A stretch of 64,000 bases of DNA, from the NCBI GenBank assembly GCA_026874595.1, contig CM049308.1, positions 79,778,124 to 79,842,123 of the forward strand, read 5' to 3'. Shown piece by piece: positions 50,085-62,900 of the stretch. This DNA comes from Sipunculus nudus. Its lineage: Eukaryota > Annelida > Sipuncula > Golfingiida > Sipunculidae. The position numbers and the translations under genes were made by a program. Under the pieces are notes generated by a model. The model was not told where the DNA came from and did not search any database. It was given only the letters and a program-made list of their open reading frames with translations. Positions within the stretch are counted from its first letter, which is position 1; each line of letters begins with the position of its first letter.

Positions 50085-51240
50085 TCATAGACTGCTTTCT
50101 TTAAAAAGTCCCGCGAGGGCTTCATCAGTCGGTTTCCCCTGAAATACAAAATGTGCATTTACTATACACCGCTTGAAGGTGATCTCTAAAATTATGGCTG
50201 TTGATTTCCGTATACAAGAAGTAGGATTATTTTTATATGAATCCGTGTTTATAAAGATTACTTCGTTATAGGTGCATGATCCGGATAAAATTACGGGGAT
50301 TATGTGTTCTCCTTTTTATTATTCAACATATGCAGAAATAAAGGTAAAAATTACTTTTCTCATCTGTTTGGGCCCAAATAAATCTGTGTTGTCATTCGTC
50401 TGACCCGACCTGCAAGGAAGACACGCACGGACCCATCGTAATAGACCGTTGTTATTGACTTCTTCAGGCCTCGTTATCTGCATGTGAAGGAATGGACGTG
50501 TAGATTTTTAGAATATAACGACATTATGCATATATTCATTCAATGTTTTTAAAATGTATTCTGATAACATTTCACCTATCAGTTGCCTACATATAATGTT
50601 TTAAATGGCTCAGTGCCTCATTTCAAATATATCCCGATATACGTAGAAGCGTAAAGCTACAAAGACGGGGTATACTTTTCTTATATAAATCTGATTTTTC
50701 TTAAATGAAGGACCAACTATGAACAAATATACGACCCTTTACTTGCAAATTTACATTGATAAAAAAACTTGTTGGTCCCGAAAAAGGGGCTAGAAGAATT
50801 AAAATATCCGAATTTTAACCTTACAAAACAGTTATATTAGCTAATAGCTGTCCTACAGGACCGTGCTTTCATTGATAAAAAGAGTGTTATAAAGTTTTGC
50901 CCGCCGCAAATAAATGGGAAGGGTGACACCCATTCTGGATCCGCTTCTATAAACATGCTGTACTGACCTTTTCCAACACTTTTATGATATATCGTCCACA
51001 CACACACAGGAAGGCTATCATTGCGAAGATTGCTGACATCCACACAGCAAGGTGAATGCTGATCGGCATCTTGAAATCTATTGCAGGAAAAGATGGGATT
51101 ATTTTCATTATTTTTTACAAACCATTATTTACCCTATATCGACAAGATTTACCCTATATCAAGCCATGCGCACTATACTAATATATTCTCATTATGTCAC
51201 AAATGACTACATATCATATGGCTACTAATTATAATGGGTA

Positions 51241-51293
<53 letters not shown>

Positions 51294-54200
51294 GTACATA
51301 AATACACAGTTAAGTCGGTACACTGCCGAAGTGTATCGAACCCATGACCTTCCGATTGCCGGTCGTTTGCTCTAGCCAATGTGCTACAACAGATCCCAGA
51401 CCCAACTGTGTATAAATATTATATATATATATATATGTATAAAACTGTAAAAAGTGCAGTTCGTTTATGTTCCAAAATAATTATTACATCCGTCAAATAA
51501 AAGCATATTTTGGGAATCACATTTATGTTGTAAACATGTGTCATAAATAACAATACATTTATGCGCAACTATTGAAACACAGTCTGAGACATAGCTAACA
51601 CTCCAACATTGTCACTTCATTCAAAGTAAAGTATTTAAAGTAAATACGTAGGCGGATCCAGAGGGGGGCACAAGGGGATGGTGCCCCTCTTTAGTGTTCG
51701 TAATTTAATAAAAAAATTGGCTTTTTTAGCAGTCTTGCATACTTCATACGGCCTTTCATATATATTTCAGCATGGATGTTACCAGAGTTTTTAAACTAAA
51801 AAATATACATACAATGTATAGCAAACATGTTACCAGAGTTACTCCTTATCTCAAGCTGACCTCCTTCCTAATCTATCACAGTAACCCCCCTATTTCTTTT
51901 AAAGGACCCCACAAATACAACTGACTGGAAACGTCCTTCGTCAATGGACGGTTAGACTTCAATCTGCATTATCCTATACCTTTCCAAATGGAAATGCTCT
52001 CTTCCCCATAGATATACTATTTATAACTATTGCGTTTACATAAATTTCTACATATTTAAATTTAATCACTCCCATGGCCTGATAAAATAAAACGAAAATA
52101 AGGTATACGTTATGGTCAGTTTACATGCATATACACATTATAATTTACTTCTAGAAATATTCTGGAAACATTGCCATTTTTTATATAATGTGGCTAGTTA
52201 TACATATTTCGACAAGGCAAAATTCCTACATTGAAAGGGCAAATTCTTTCATGGCTGCTTGTTTGGATAGTTCATGAATAAGCTGAATACATGAAGAGGT
52301 GAATGTACATGTTGGAAGAAATATTTGCGTGAACGAAAGTTTGCCAAGAAGAATACTTGCAGAGTTTCAGCATTGTCATACTACCAAATCTGTGGTAAAG
52401 CCGTGAAAAGCGCAGTTGACTTGGTAGAATGAAGATGAAATTCAGCAATTTAGCAGTTTGTTGGATCCGTACTAGGTTTGTACATATTTGCTTTAAGGAA
52501 TGAAAATGGTATAGATTTTATGAGACTTTGGTCGGATTTGGCTTCAAAATGGAGAGGATATTGAAAAGATGAATATCTGAGGGGCAGGGGTGAAACCCAT
52601 TAATGAAATTATTATATATTTAATCAATAAACGAAATGTTGTCAAACAGATGTTTCACTTTCATTTTCGTGTTGCTCTATTGATAATCTCCCTGTTCTAT
52701 ATTTTATACAACAGCAACTTTCCCTGCCTCTTTGCTTCAAGAATATAGAAGTGTTTAAATGTGTAAATTTTATTTGTACTATGAATGAAGATTTACTGAC
52801 TGTGATTTAAATTGTGTTTGGTGTTCATATTTGTCAAACATAGTCATCGTCATTGTTAGATAATTATGATATAAAAGGAACCTCATGTAGATTGAGGTAA
52901 TAATATGTTTAACAGTTTTACAATTAATTTTTATAATTTTAAAGTTTCAGGGATTCATATCTATCGCCATATTTATGAAAACAAAGCTGGGTTATATTTA
53001 TAGCATTTCTATTTGTAGGATCTCAATATCAATACGTGCCATATATGAAATTTTAACTGTGCTGTTAAGGAAGACATAGTGAGTTTCATCAAAGTAATTT
53101 TGAAATCATTAATTTAAGATTTAAATTATATTGAAGTTTTAAAACCCATTTATCGCTGATTTTCCCTTACAAATGCCACTAATTAAGGTCACATTTTTAT
53201 GGCTTTATTATATTTGTATGAAACATTCGACGCTCCTTTTTAATAGAGAGGTTGAGCGAATTACGTAAAATCATGTGCCCTTGTGGCAGTTGTGCCCCCT
53301 CTACAGCAAAATCCAGGATCCGCCACTCAAATATTTTCCCCTTCCTGCTTAATATTTAGCTGCTATAACTTTTAAATCATCTTATGAGAATGGTATTACG
53401 GAATGGACATAAAGACCAGCCCGAATAAAGGCAATGTAAACAATTATGACATTAAAGTTGAAATAGTAGGAAAGAAAAAATCTTTTCCCTTCAGATAATT
53501 GCAAATCTTTTCTCACCTGCACTTTTTACCACTTTAGGCTGTTCATCTAGAGTGTACTCTTGAATCGTGGTTTGTATAACAGTTGATGTCATACCTGGTG
53601 ATGTTTGCACTTCGAAGAAATACATTTATATGCCATGAAATGAAAGTTCTCTCTATGAGTTGCATGAAGAGTGAACGAACCCCCCCCCCCCCCCCAACCA
53701 CAAACAAACAAAAACAAATAAGAAAAAGATATTTAACCTGAATAAATTCGGGTTAAATATCAATGTATGACTGTGAACACTAGAGAAGTCATGGTCATTG
53801 CAATGTTTTAATGAAACTGCAGCAATCATGAAAGTCACGGTATGAAACAGAATCAATTTCAGTTTATATTTTGTAGTAAGCTTGTATACATAATTACTAT
53901 ATTGTCATGGCAGTAGGAATTTACACATGATAGACATTCAATATATCACGAGAATAATGTACACGTGAATAGCTACCTGGTACACAAAGAACTGGATGTT
54001 GTGCATCGCAAGAAACCGCCTTCCAATGAAAGCTGTTCGCGGTTCTTTTGATAATGGAGCAGTTACCTTCTTCACTCGGCTCGCCTCCAGCCCAGTACAC
54101 ACTTGTCATATTTGACGTAACTGAAAGTATATATACGTCTCGTTATGATTACATTCACAGAATCATCAATTAATCACATTAATTACATAAATATATATAT

Positions 54201-57200
54201 TCATAACTTGAGAAATGTTTTTCACACTTTGCTTTAACAATTTTCAGTATCTTAGCATCTTCTCTTTACCATTACTCACATACCCACAATGGCTTTTGCT
54301 CATGGTTTCCTTTTATGTTTTGTCAAATCAACACGTAATTGAATATATAGATTGACTATAATGTTGCTCTTGTCGACAAAAAATAATATTTTCAAGTATG
54401 AAGTTATGTTTTTAACATCTACTGGTAATGCAATTTAAAACAGCTTCAGTAAAAAAAATAACAATGAAAAACATATACCTGAATTTTTGTAAAACCATTC
54501 TTGTTTCCGGAGACCAACCCAGTAATGCTGGCAACTTTTTCTAAAATAATCTTCAAAATCATTTTTCTTAGGTTCTGACACATGTTTTGGGAACCAATCA
54601 TTTTTTAAAATGGCCATTTCATATCCTTGAGATCTACAGTGGGCTTTTCCTGCCTCCCACGAAAATGATGCACAGGCGCTGATAAAACATCTATCCTGAA
54701 TCTTATCGCATCGAGTATGATGAGGCTGGTTGCATACCGTGCAGTCTGGAGTATAAAGAATACACTTATCAACGCTAAGTGAAACCAAAGTTATAAGACA
54801 CAGGTTTTGTCCAAGAAATCCAGGAAAACCATTGCGACTTTATTTTGCATTTTAATAAAATATCTGAAATTCGCTAAAATATTTTAAAATCAAAGTATAA
54901 TCAACCAGTACAAGTGACCCATATGTCCATATAAAAAAAAACATGTTGAGCACATTCTCAGCTTTTTGAATGTGTACATGTCAAGGGTCCCTGACCAGTA
55001 GTTCGTAAAATAAATTCAGGAAAAACTGAAACAATGTTTCCCATGCTCAGGAGACAGTTCTGAGACCATATTACACCGAATCTGGAAAAATAATTCCAAA
55101 ATTATATTTGTTTAAGGCACACCCCTAAAATTATATTTTGCCGGGATTTTGTTAGGTGTTGAATAATGGCTATTGCAACTTCCTGTCAATCCTGTGCATC
55201 CTGAATTCAAGATGCTGCATGTATACAAAAAATATTAATATTCGGGAAATTCTTCTCCACCATGAGAATTTCCCGAAGTCCATGATACAGCTTCCACTGC
55301 CACTCCAACGCTTTTCATTTGGAAATCTCTATAGTTCGAGGTGAAACCCTTGTAAGAAACCCCTCAGTAACAATTATATGTTATATTTTGTAAAAGATGA
55401 ACAAACAAACATTTATGAAACAAGCGGATAAAAAATTGTCGAAGGAAAGTAATTCATGTTTTTATCTGCTTTTAAGCCGTTTACCTGGAACTTGGCAGAT
55501 AACACCCTTATTAGTGAACGAACATGGCGACACCTCCAGCTGGTCATCTCGAACATTTAGGTTAACACACCGGGATATGTCACCCCAGTCTTGTGCAAGA
55601 AAAATTTCAGCTGAAAGAATATAATATTTATCAGATAATATAAATATCATAAATATAGTTACGGGTAAAGTTAAGACATAATTTTGCACCGTTTGGACTG
55701 TGCAATATGTCTTTCACTAGAATTTGATTCCCCAAATATATTTATATTGTTCTTACTTTCTGGTTACAGGAGTATGAAACACTTTCAAGTACTTTCATTC
55801 TTTATTTGCCATATATATAACAATTAAATGTAATAACATAATTATATGTGGGTATATTGAAATTGCATTATTCTTGATCCTTTTCTATTTGCTTTTTTTA
55901 ACATTTGTGTATGTATATTGATACTATAATTAATTGGCAACATACATATTAACAAAATTATGACGCATGACTGTTTATGGCCAAACAGATAACCTAGTCA
56001 TGGTGTCCCTTAATTTCAAAGCTACCACTCATAAACATTATTTTACATGTGCAGTGTTTTTGAAAGTTGCATGCTACGCACTCACGTGGTTTAGTACAAT
56101 CGAGCCAAAGGTATTCAGGAAGAAATCTCCTTTGAAGGCCAAGCCATGCAGATTCTAATTTTAGGGTTTGCATCAGTTTAGTGACGTAAGTATAATCATA
56201 TTTGTTGTTAATTACGGGTACTCTGTGTCCGTTTAGGAGGCTGCACATATCCATAGCCTGGTACCACGATGCACACGGAAACGAACGGCTACGCCCATCT
56301 GCCTTTTCTGGATGAAATAATGTATTATTATTGTAAGTTAACCAAAGGAGTATTTTGGTAAGAAAATGAAATTTACATGTAAGTTTAAAGGCATCATATA
56401 ATTAAACCAGAAAGAAAAGGGAAAAAAGTATATTGCACTTTTAATAGAAAGAGATGTAATTAAAAGAATGATGTGATTTTACCAGTAGAGTAAATTTTAC
56501 AAGAAAGATGTACTTTACAAAAAATATTGTAATATTGTTGTGTTACCAAATATTTACACACGAAAAGAAACAATTTACAATATTTAATAGAAATGTTTCT
56601 AAGATGTAAATTTAAGGAAAAAGAAGAAATAACAAAGTCACTGGACACAAATCTGCCTGTTTTGGTGGAGGGTGGCTTAATAGGTAATGGTCAATGCCAT
56701 TTGTTTAGAAACTCTACGAGAACTATAGCGACGATTTACAAATAGTGATACGGTGGAACCTGTCTTAAAGGCCATTTGCCTAATACGACCATTTGTCTAT
56801 TAACAGCACCCTTGAGTGAGCCAAAGCATTCACATTGGTTAAAACTGAACTTTAAAAAAAAACCACCTGTGAATTGAGACCACTTTTAGCAAGTCCCATG
56901 GACATGCGGTGTTATTACAAAGGCTTCATTATAATTTCTACTGAACGTTGCAGAATTGCTCTACTCCTCAGCACAATGTCTAAACAGTACAGAGCTTTGT
57001 ATCACCAGATGATTTAAATTTGGTTCTTTCGTCCTCAGCTGTTGGATAATGCCACGGATTTGCCAAAAGTTGAAAACTCTCAAACTTTTGCGTACATACA
57101 AATGGGATAAAACATGTTTGTGATGGTCTAATCTTCTTGGGACACAGTACACTCTAAATCTCATTCATGAACCCGTCAAAAAGAAACGAAGTAAACGAAG

Positions 57201-57324
57201 TTCCGAGTGGACAGGTCTGTGTAGAGGAGAAAAATATGAATGAATACTCACTGAGGCAATGATGAGTATGGAAGACTCCCAAGATTACCAGTAGCCATGG
57301 TGATGTAAAATACATAATAATCAT
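50085..57324 (-). CDS. Two-domain C-type-lectin-like type I membrane receptor, 8 exons, 357 aa
   Basis: Minus-strand exons: 57324-57252 (signal peptide), 56307-56086 and 55610-55485 (lectin-like domain 1), 54745-54479 and 54120-53977 (domain 2), 53594-53517 (Thr/Ser/Val stalk), 51077-50968 (membrane segment) and 50138-50085 (tail, TGA). All junctions are GT-AG and keep frame (phase 1 throughout, 0 after the membrane exon). The signal peptide MIIMYFTSPWLLVILGVFHT is clear; ATG 57324 is the first in frame. Fold markers are WLGLQRR and YWVGLRK, with paired cysteines. The sugar-binding EPN is EPS here (GEPSEEGNC) and the WND-type motif is HWKAVSC, so classical calcium-dependent mannose binding is doubtful. 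The tail is about 20 residues with no obvious tyrosine signalling motif. It mirrors the lectin-NACHT gene head to head with it. Confidence 0.86.
50968..51077 (-). CDS. Transmembrane exon of the short-tailed lectin receptor
   Basis: In frame it encodes ISIHLAVWMSAIFAMIAFLC followed by VCGRYIIKVLEK: a hydrophobic span of about 22 residues and then basic residues, which places the C terminus in the cytosol. It starts in phase 1 and ends in phase 0 exactly like the plus-strand exon 61034-61116. Confidence 0.85.
51229..51412 (-). repeat. tRNA-derived SINE with (TA)n tail in a lectin-gene intron
   Basis: On the minus strand 'TGTAGCACATTGGCTAGAGC' resembles a pol III A box, and 'AAGGTCATGGGTTCGATAC' a B box about 40 bases on. 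A TA tail ends the copy at 51242-51290. It does not fold into an intact tRNA. It lies immediately downstream of the stalk/membrane-exon region, in the same sense as the host gene. Confidence 0.55.
51649..53327. mobile_element. hAT-like non-autonomous transposon in a lectin-gene intron
   Basis: It begins GGCGGATCCAGAGGGGGGCA and ends ...TGTGCCCCCTCTACAGCAAA ... GGATCCGCCACT, so the ends are inverted copies around GGCGGATCC and GGGGGCAC. Ends of the type AGTGGCGGATCC are common among hAT elements. The interior is AT-rich with no transposase frame. It accounts for most of the intron between the stalk and membrane exons. Confidence 0.62.
53480..54745 (-). CDS. Lectin-like domain 2 and stalk exons of the short-tailed receptor
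   Basis: Exons 54745-54479, 54120-53977 and 53594-53517 read DCTVCNQPHHTRCDK... CFISACASFSWEAGKAHC ... YWVGLRKQEWF, then SVYWAGGEPSEEGNC ... VLCVPG, then the stalk. The order (C-F, hydrophobic core, YWVGL, W-GGEP, C-C end) is that of a long-form C-type lectin-like fold with an extra N-terminal cysteine hairpin. The plus-strand homologue has DCADC, YWIGLRREEW and WGAGEPSDRGDC at the same places. Confidence 0.85.
56750..56945. mobile_element. Small MITE-like element in intron 1 of the lectin gene
   Basis: The left part 'GGTGGAACCTGTCTTAAAGG' resembles the pogo-type end at 3331, and the right end 'TTTCTACTG' could be its inverse. The inverted repeat is imperfect and the target duplication is unclear. 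Confidence 0.35.
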
Positions 57325-58127
57325 ATAAAAACTCACTTCCTCTTGCGAAAATTCTCAACCAAGCTACGGTGAGTATGAAATACACATTCTCCAAATACAC
57401 ATGAGACGAAACATATACAGGAATATACTATTCCAGGGTTGACTCAAAGTTTTAACAAATGTACCTGTTTTTATAAACGAACCTTCTAACCCTCTGTCAA
57501 TATTAGGCCTAGCTATGCTCACAGTTTTATGTTAATATTTAACCAAGCTCAATACAGCTATAAACAAACACGTCTTTTATACCACTGATTTATGCATGGT
57601 GACCTACTTTGAAGTATGTACAGGTCTGAACGTGTATAGCTAATCTGGGTCATACTCCACCGTATAACTGGAACTAAGATGTCGCTCTGAACAACTTCAA
57701 GAAAAATTTGTGTCTCAACTTGGATCCGAAGTTAGGTGGGTTTTTTTTCTCTTTCGACGGTCTCCGCTATACCGATTGAGCTATATGAAGGGTTTTTCCA
57801 ACGAGTCCATCCTGGCGTTTGATATGTATGTGTGCGCTTTAATTAATGATGATTCACCTGATGAAATCTATAAAAATGGAGATAAAAAGCACGCTTTAAT
57901 CTGTCGGGTTTTTTTTTGGGGGGGGGGGGTTAATTTCATACTGTCTACAACGATTAATTCTTAGCAGGACGACACTATTTCGCTTGTCGTATTTCCATGT
58001 AGAAAAGAATCTTAATTATCACGACTTAGCCTATTAGGCAAGCTAAAATATCTGTTAAATATCTAGAATAATACCTCAGAGATACAGGTAATTTTTCTTT
58101 GTTTTCAGAAAATAACTTCATGTAGCA
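57325..58127. promoter_or_regulatory. Shared divergent promoter interval of the two lectin-type receptor genes
   Basis: The initiator ATGs of the minus gene (57324) and plus gene (58128) are 803 bases apart and point away from each other. The plus gene has an untranslated 5' exon upstream of the acceptor at 58107 (TTTGTTTTCAG), so transcription must start inside this interval or beyond. A tRNA A-box-like stretch (minus strand, near 57760-57790) and a G-run (57918-57928) are the only landmarks. I could not assign transcription-factor sites. Confidence 0.5.
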
Positions 58128-59872
58128 ATGTCAAATATCGCCGAATTGTTGACATTGGGACTGTACTATCTGCAAATAACAGGTTGAGAATTTTAAATGC
58201 ATTTCCTCTTGAATTCTGAACTTTGCTGGTTTGTAATTATTTGTATTGAATATGAAAGGTAACCTCGGTGAGTGCGTCCTGATTTAAGCTGTGTGAATTA
58301 TTTTTAATATGATTATTGTTTTGAATTATTTATTATAAATATTATTATTACTATTAGTAGCGGTAGTAGTAGTAGTAGTTGTAGTAATAGTAGTAAATGT
58401 AGTAGTAGCATATAGTTTATAGTAGTTTATATTGAATACATGTTTTCACTGGGTTTTTATTTGAAAAGGTTAATAGAATGTCCAATCATTCTAGTGTTAT
58501 CAGGTACAGAAACCTGCCTGCTAAAACAGACATGGTCAAATGCCGCCAAGTGCTGCCAAAGACGAGGCGACAATTCTTCTCTTCCTGAAATATCCAACGT
58601 GCATACCCTCCAGAAGGTTATTAATGATATGAGTGTGGCAAATAACAGTCGAAGTTGGATAAATTTGCGAAGAGAGACACTCACCGCTTGGACATGGCTT
58701 CATGGATTAAACAGTAAGTCCATATGAATATAACGAATATGCTTTGCGTTTAATATAATTTTACCTCACGAAATATAACAGTAACCGCTTTCGTTTTACT
58801 GTTAGTCGATTCCAATAAATTCACCCTGAAAATCAGCATATATTTATTTGACGTACTCATATACTAAACTAACAATCGCACTGTTCATTCACTTTAAGAT
58901 TATGGAATCCTGTATCAAAAAACCTTATAAGCTTCGTTCTTGATACTATTTTCGAAAGTATATATTTCAGCCATAGCACGTCATTGACGTCATTAGAAAA
59001 GACCTAGATATTTAAAGAATGATCCTGTTTAAGGAAATGATAAATAATACAATATGCTACACAGGTCTACTTTCAGTAGGATATATAGTTCCCTAATGTG
59101 ATATCAAGCATTGTTTTTATTTAAAATATACGTTTTTACACATAAGTCATTACTCTTCAACGTGACAGGTAGCCTGTTAGATCGAAGCGAGGCTGGTTGC
59201 GCCGCAGTGCACAAGGTTGACAATGTGACAGCTAAAAATTGTTCCACATTATTTGGCCAAGTTTGTCAAGTAAGAGGTAAGATTAACTAATACTGCCTGC
59301 AGCTATTATATATTATTTTAATATATGATAATATCTGCAACAGCAACAATAATACATTCTGTATGAACTTCTGTTTTGAAGATTGTGCAGACTGTTCAAG
59401 CCTTGGTCATTTTTCGATGGCATGTCACGCCGTCGTTGACAACTGCTTCGTGTATTTCTGTGAGGACCTGAACTGGCAAGGGTCACGTAGACTCTGTCTG
59501 AACTATGGCTGGGACCTTGCTGCCACAAGTGATCATAACGTACTTGACATCATGCAGGTCAAATCACCGTGCCAGACGTATTGGATAGGACTAAGGAGGG
59601 AAGAATGGATTATGGGGAAATCAATCCCAGGTTTGTGTAAACCCTAAAACCCCTAACGGTAAATAACTAACTATATATCACATGCGTATTATCTGCTACT
59701 ACGTTAATGGAGCTGGTCTTGTGATGTGTGGCAAGGGTGGTTTACAATCACGTTTCAAAGGAGTAGTAATTTTGAAAAATGAATTTGATCAGGTACATGT
59801 AACACTAGGTAAAAAATATATACAGTAGTTAAAATATCATACTAATACAGGCTGTGTAAACACATACACACA

Positions 59873-59934
<62 letters not shown>

Positions 59935-62900
59935 TGTTATAGAATATTTACATAAGCGTGTTAAATGATATCAGCTCATTTACAAACATCATTACAACAC
60001 AAAAAACTTGGATGAAATATACTATCCAGGCCCTGGAAGCATTCAATCAGTGTCGTTGTGGGGTGCTGGGGAGCCTTCAGATAGAGGGGACTGTGCCGTC
60101 GTGTACCGAGACGAAGACGATATGAATTTGCAAGTAGAGGACTGTCAAAAGGAGCACGACTTCATTTGTATCAAGCAAGATCAAGGTTATGTCCGGTTCT
60201 GAAAATAAGAAGTATATTATAGTTCCATAGGACAATAGAGCCAAAGTATTCATTATAAAAGACCTACATTAATACAGTTTTAATCTTATATTGAAATTCA
60301 CTATCTCCGCATAATTATACAGCGGAATATTTTAGTTGTCATCTAAACATTCCTGAATTGGCAACTAAGTAGTGTTCATTTTTTTCATGGGAAGAATTGA
60401 CGTATAGGGTGAAATAAAGCGGCACTTAGATGTCTGCACGAGTATATATTAGAGATATGTATGATACTCTTTAGCTACAAGTTTTTGCTATTTTGTACAG
60501 AACCAGATGGCTCATATATATGCTGGTGATTCGGTTTAATCGATCAATTTATTGGATCGCATCATCATTTATAAAAAGAACAAAATCAAATATCTTCCTC
60601 AAGCATTCGTTTTGATTTACATTTTCAGTGTTTACGACCCCGAGTAATGTTAATGGCCGGCAATCAACTGTTAGTCCACAAGGACAAAGAGATGGTATGC
60701 TTAAATCTATTTACTTATAATATTGACATTATATGTGAAAAAGATGTATTACTGCAAAAATTTACACACAACACACACACCCGTTTTTGTTAAGTCACAT
60801 TTACCAATCGAAATTTCCTCTTTAGTGCATTGAATTTCAAACTAGGATATTTGAAAGGGCAAAGTAATGTAAACTGGACAAGCATGAAGAGAGAGCTATG
60901 TATTTAAATGTTCAGGGACTAGTTTTTTTTATCAACACCGGGACACGATGATAATCAGTCGATCTGAACAAATTAAAATATGACTTTTGTGTGTTCGCGT
61001 TTATTATTATGGATTGTTGAACTTTTTTTTCAGTTTACCTTGTGGCAATCCTTGCACCGATTGCTATTGTACTATTTATCGTCGCAGTAAGCATCATTGT
61101 ATTCAAAGTATACAAGGTTAGTTTACTTTATAAACACAAAAAATTTTATGTATATGTCCCCGCTATTAAATGATTTCCCGGAACGACTGTATATATACAT
61201 TAACACACAGCCTCCTTTATTATCACAATGCGTATAAAATTGCATAAAAATTCAGCCTGCTTTTGCTAACATAAACCGCCACCTAGATAACCACACGCAT
61301 CTACGAATAAAGGATAAAGATTCAGGTTGAGATTTTAGTTGATTATTTCCAAATTTCCTGTAAATCGGACTAAATGATGCAATACAAAATATGCAGCAGA
61401 GACAGACGACCGGATCCTGTTACTTTGCGAGTATAGCCCGAGACCATCTCAAAACCTTATACCTTGAACGTCACAGGGGTTTTGTTTATTATTTACGATA
61501 ATAAGGTTAATTGTTGACATTTACATCATTTGTCCCCTAAATGACGAATGATTAAGATGGGTGGCATTAAATATACTTTAGCGAACAGGGTTATGGTTCA
61601 AGCTGCTCTTAACATTAAATATTCTAAACCAAATATAAATCCTACTTTAATTTGCGGTTAAAAAAAGCATTATTCCGCTCTAAAGTCCATTTGCCACCAG
61701 ACTCTCTCCGCAGATAGAATGCCGCCTGATCGCTCTCCTCAGACTGTCGCATCCCCGTGCCCAAATCAAAGCCCTACAGTTTCTCGAAATCGCTCATGGG
61801 GGCTGCCGTTTTGTTTACACACAAAAAAAAACTTTTTTCACAGGTCACATGTCGAAACTATGGGTGTAATAGAAATAATAGAACATTTCAATGTACCACA
61901 TTTGCACATATTCATATATGGCCTTAAGATGATGCGAAATTGTAATGTCCTTTGAAGCGATTTTCTTGGTATTGGCACATTACAAGCGGCACTTTTCTAC
62001 CGCTAAAAAACTGAAAGAAAATATAGTATCCTATAACCACGGATAGTATATATAGTTAATCAGAACATTTTTAGTCGATGTTAGACTATTAACAAACGTT
62101 ACTAAGCCAGGGAATGGGCGTAAAGAAGCCAAGGAATGAGCGTTATCATAGTTCCGAGAGCTCATTCAGTTCTTGACCTTGGGTTAAAAATATATTTTTC
62201 ATTGAATGTTATCATAAAATAATAGGTTTCGAATACAACAAGGGCGTATATACTATATAAAGCCGTTAACTGTGACACGTTCCATCATATTCAAAGAACT
62301 GAATGCTGCCACAAAAAAAATTTTTGCATGTCTCCCTGCATTTTATAAAGAGGTGGTTGCCCGAATTATATTCCTATATCAGTTCTGTATATAAAAAGTC
62401 ATAATTTGCAGAAAAGGGTCATGATTCAACAAGAAGAGGATCAGCCAGAATCAATGCCATTAAAAAGAACAGACTCGGGTAAGATATACAGAGAAATATG
62501 AATTTACCTAATTTATAATCACGGTATAATGGTTATTACATGATGGCATACATGTAGCGTTACCTGTAATTACTAGATGGGTACGATTTGTACAATTTTC
62601 TATGACTGTTGAACAATTGCGAATGATCAGAACAATCATATTATTTAAATTTCTTGTAGGTAACTTGCCGGATTTTCAGCAGACGCTCGCCTCAAAGCTG
62701 CTAAGAATGAACAAGAAAATAGATATATGGTCTTTTGAAGAAGATAATATTTGGGTGGCGATAGATGACATATACACAGATGTACAGTGGACGAGACAAG
62801 GGGATTCTGTTAAGGCTGAAAAATACATAGGAATGTTTGACAAGGTGAGTGGGCTGATTTATACCCTGTGGACCACTATATGCTTTGTTACACTTTGAAT

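Noticed and set aside
36557-57324. One giant minus-strand gene joining the lectin receptor (57324-50085) to the CARD-NACHT-LRR gene (43648-36557).
   Set aside because: The last lectin exon (50138-50085) ends in TGA with no donor in frame before it. Joining the membrane exon (phase 0) directly to the first CARD exon gives a stop after about ten codons. The CARD exon also has its own ATG directly behind its acceptor.
57750-57800. tRNA-like stretch on the minus strand (TATAGCTCAATCGGTATAGC).
   Set aside because: An A-box-like motif is present, but no B box follows and no cloverleaf can be drawn; at most a degraded SINE head.
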